Part shown: piece by piece, positions 6,617 to 6,803 of the stretch | Layout of the letters: every line of letters begins with the position of its first letter | Numbering within the stretch: position 1 is the stretch's first letter | Assembly: GCA_035465695.1 (NCBI GenBank) | Contig: DATIVR010000156.1 | Location: 1 to 6,803, forward strand | Length of the DNA stretch: 6,803 bases | Source: DASUBN01 sp035465695 | Lineage (GTDB): Bacteria > Pseudomonadota > Gammaproteobacteria > Natronospirales > REEB76 | Direction: 5' to 3' | Notes under the pieces: generated by a model | Database searches by the model: none | Told to the model about the DNA's origin: nothing | The model's input: only the letters and a program-made list of their open reading frames with translations | Translations under genes and position numbers: made by a program

Positions 6617-6635
6617 GGAACCCGCCCTCTTGAAC
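6617..6635 (-). repeat. Right terminal inverted repeat of the 531-bp element
   Basis: On the minus strand this reads GTTCAAGAGGGCGGGTTCC, matching the left end at 17 of 19 positions. A minus-strand ATG at 6637-6635 overlaps its outer edge, opening a 176-codon frame that closes in the left repeat. The bases from 6636 to 6660 hold only a small CACATG/CATGTG hairpin (6643-6659) before the terminator. Confidence 0.6.
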
Positions 6636-6660
6636 ATCTCTTCACATGTCCCGCATGTGC

Positions 6661-6688
6661 AAAAAGAAAGGGCCGCTTGCGCGGCCCT
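6661..6688 (-). terminator. Rho-independent terminator for the minus-strand gene entering from the right
   Basis: On the minus strand an 8-bp stem, AGGGCCGC (6688-6681) with GCGGCCCT (6676-6669) and a GCAA loop, is followed by TTCTTTTT (6668-6661). It lies 44 bp after the TAA of the partial gene at 6733. Between them 6693-6708 holds another short inverted repeat (CATCCAG/CTGGATG). The orientation of the T-tract supports a real minus-strand gene ending at 6733. Confidence 0.8.
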
Positions 6689-6732
6689 CTCCCATCCAGC
6701 CCTGGATGACTCTCTGGTCCTTTTCTTTATCG

Positions 6733-6803
6733 TTACTTCGTCGCCGCCGCGGGAGCCGCGGAAGCATCAGCCTTCTTGTATTCGAAGGTCTTGCTCGTCA
6801 ACA
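6733..6803 (-). CDS. C-terminal end of an unidentified protein (5' part outside window)
   Basis: Only 22 complete codons and a TAA stop (6735-6733) are inside the window. They read LTSKTFEYKKADASAAPAAA followed by TK. The family is not recognised. The Ala/Pro/Lys-rich tail looks like a flexible C-terminus after a possible beta strand (SKTFEYKK). Support for it being a gene: codon third positions are mostly G or C as in the neighbouring genes, and a strong correctly oriented terminator lies 44 bp downstream. The other two minus-strand frames stop quickly here. Confidence 0.5.
   Translation of the reverse strand, partial: LTSKTFEYKKADASAAPAAATK

Larger units (their letters stand above)
6105..6635. 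mobile_element. 531-bp non-coding repeat element with terminal inverted repeats (MITE-like)
   Basis: The gene-free stretch after the VirK/YbjX-type gene is bounded by imperfect 19-bp inverted repeats (17 of 19 match). Just inside each lies a strong palindrome at nearly the same distance: 11 bp on the left, 12 bp on the right. The core is a chain of further hairpins: 6180-6200 (9-bp arms, one G-T pair), 6213-6297 (long, imperfect), 6351-6430 (13-bp arms, 12 match), 6452-6475 (10-bp perfect arms), 6475-6508, 6537-6553 and 6556-6572. The 12-mer CGCCAGGGATGG occurs twice (6228 and 6457). No transposase is encoded. A three-base ATC flanks both sides (6102-6104, 6636-6638), too short to count as a proven target duplication. 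Similar hairpin-rich intergenic DNA with spurious reading frames is, from memory, common in Xanthomonadales genomes. Mobility is inferred from architecture only. Confidence 0.5.

Noticed and set aside
6105..6635. CRISPR array or tandem repeat array
   Set aside because: Repeats here are inverted and of different sequences. There are no regularly spaced identical direct repeats with unique spacers, and no cas genes.
6102..6638. ATC on both sides of the element as a target-site duplication
   Set aside because: Three bases match by chance too often (about 1 in 64), so it is mentioned in the element entry but not claimed.
6316..6709. Short frames on both strands within and beside the inverted-repeat element (6316-6645 minus, 6503-6709 plus)
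   Set aside because: They overlap each other and the hairpins, lack ribosome sites and domains, and the plus frame runs through the minus-strand terminator at 6661-6688.

Overview
The window is GC-rich chromosomal DNA from a proteobacterium. The gene content (POT and OPT peptide transporters, an EamA exporter, a VirK/YbjX-type protein) and the style of the hairpin-rich intergenic DNA suggest a gammaproteobacterium of the Xanthomonadales/Lysobacterales type. That placement is inferred from recalled family distribution and was not searched. I see no prophage, CRISPR array, rRNA or tRNA.

Layout: (1) The window opens inside the 3' end of a GNAT-type acetyltransferase gene (2-190, +). (2) A complete proton-coupled POT/PTR peptide transporter follows (293-1798, +), with a plausible sigma70-type promoter in front. 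(3) Facing it is a complete OPT-family oligopeptide transporter (1874-3928, -). The two genes converge on one perfect 11-bp hairpin (1827-1852) that can act as a terminator, most convincingly for the OPT gene. (4) Diverging from the OPT gene across 77 bp is an EamA/DMT-family exporter (4006-4941, +). (5) A 115-bp gap carries two overlapping-type AT-rich palindromes in helical phase (5013-5039). (6) A complete VirK/YbjX (DUF535) family gene follows (5057-6076, +). (7) From 6077 to 6732 there is no convincing gene. Most of this stretch (6105-6635) looks like one discrete repeat element with 19-bp imperfect terminal inverted repeats and a large palindrome just inside each end. (8) The window ends in the C-terminal codons of an unidentified minus-strand gene (6733-6803), with its own rho-independent terminator at 6661-6688.

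Three of the four complete genes are multi-pass transporters. POT and OPT are unrelated families that both typically import peptides using the proton gradient, so the left half reads as a peptide-uptake locus. EamA and VirK/YbjX are cell-envelope proteins with no obvious link to it. The most unusual item is the 531-bp inverted-repeat element at the right end. The second is the palindromic, 10-bp-phased motif upstream of the VirK/YbjX gene.
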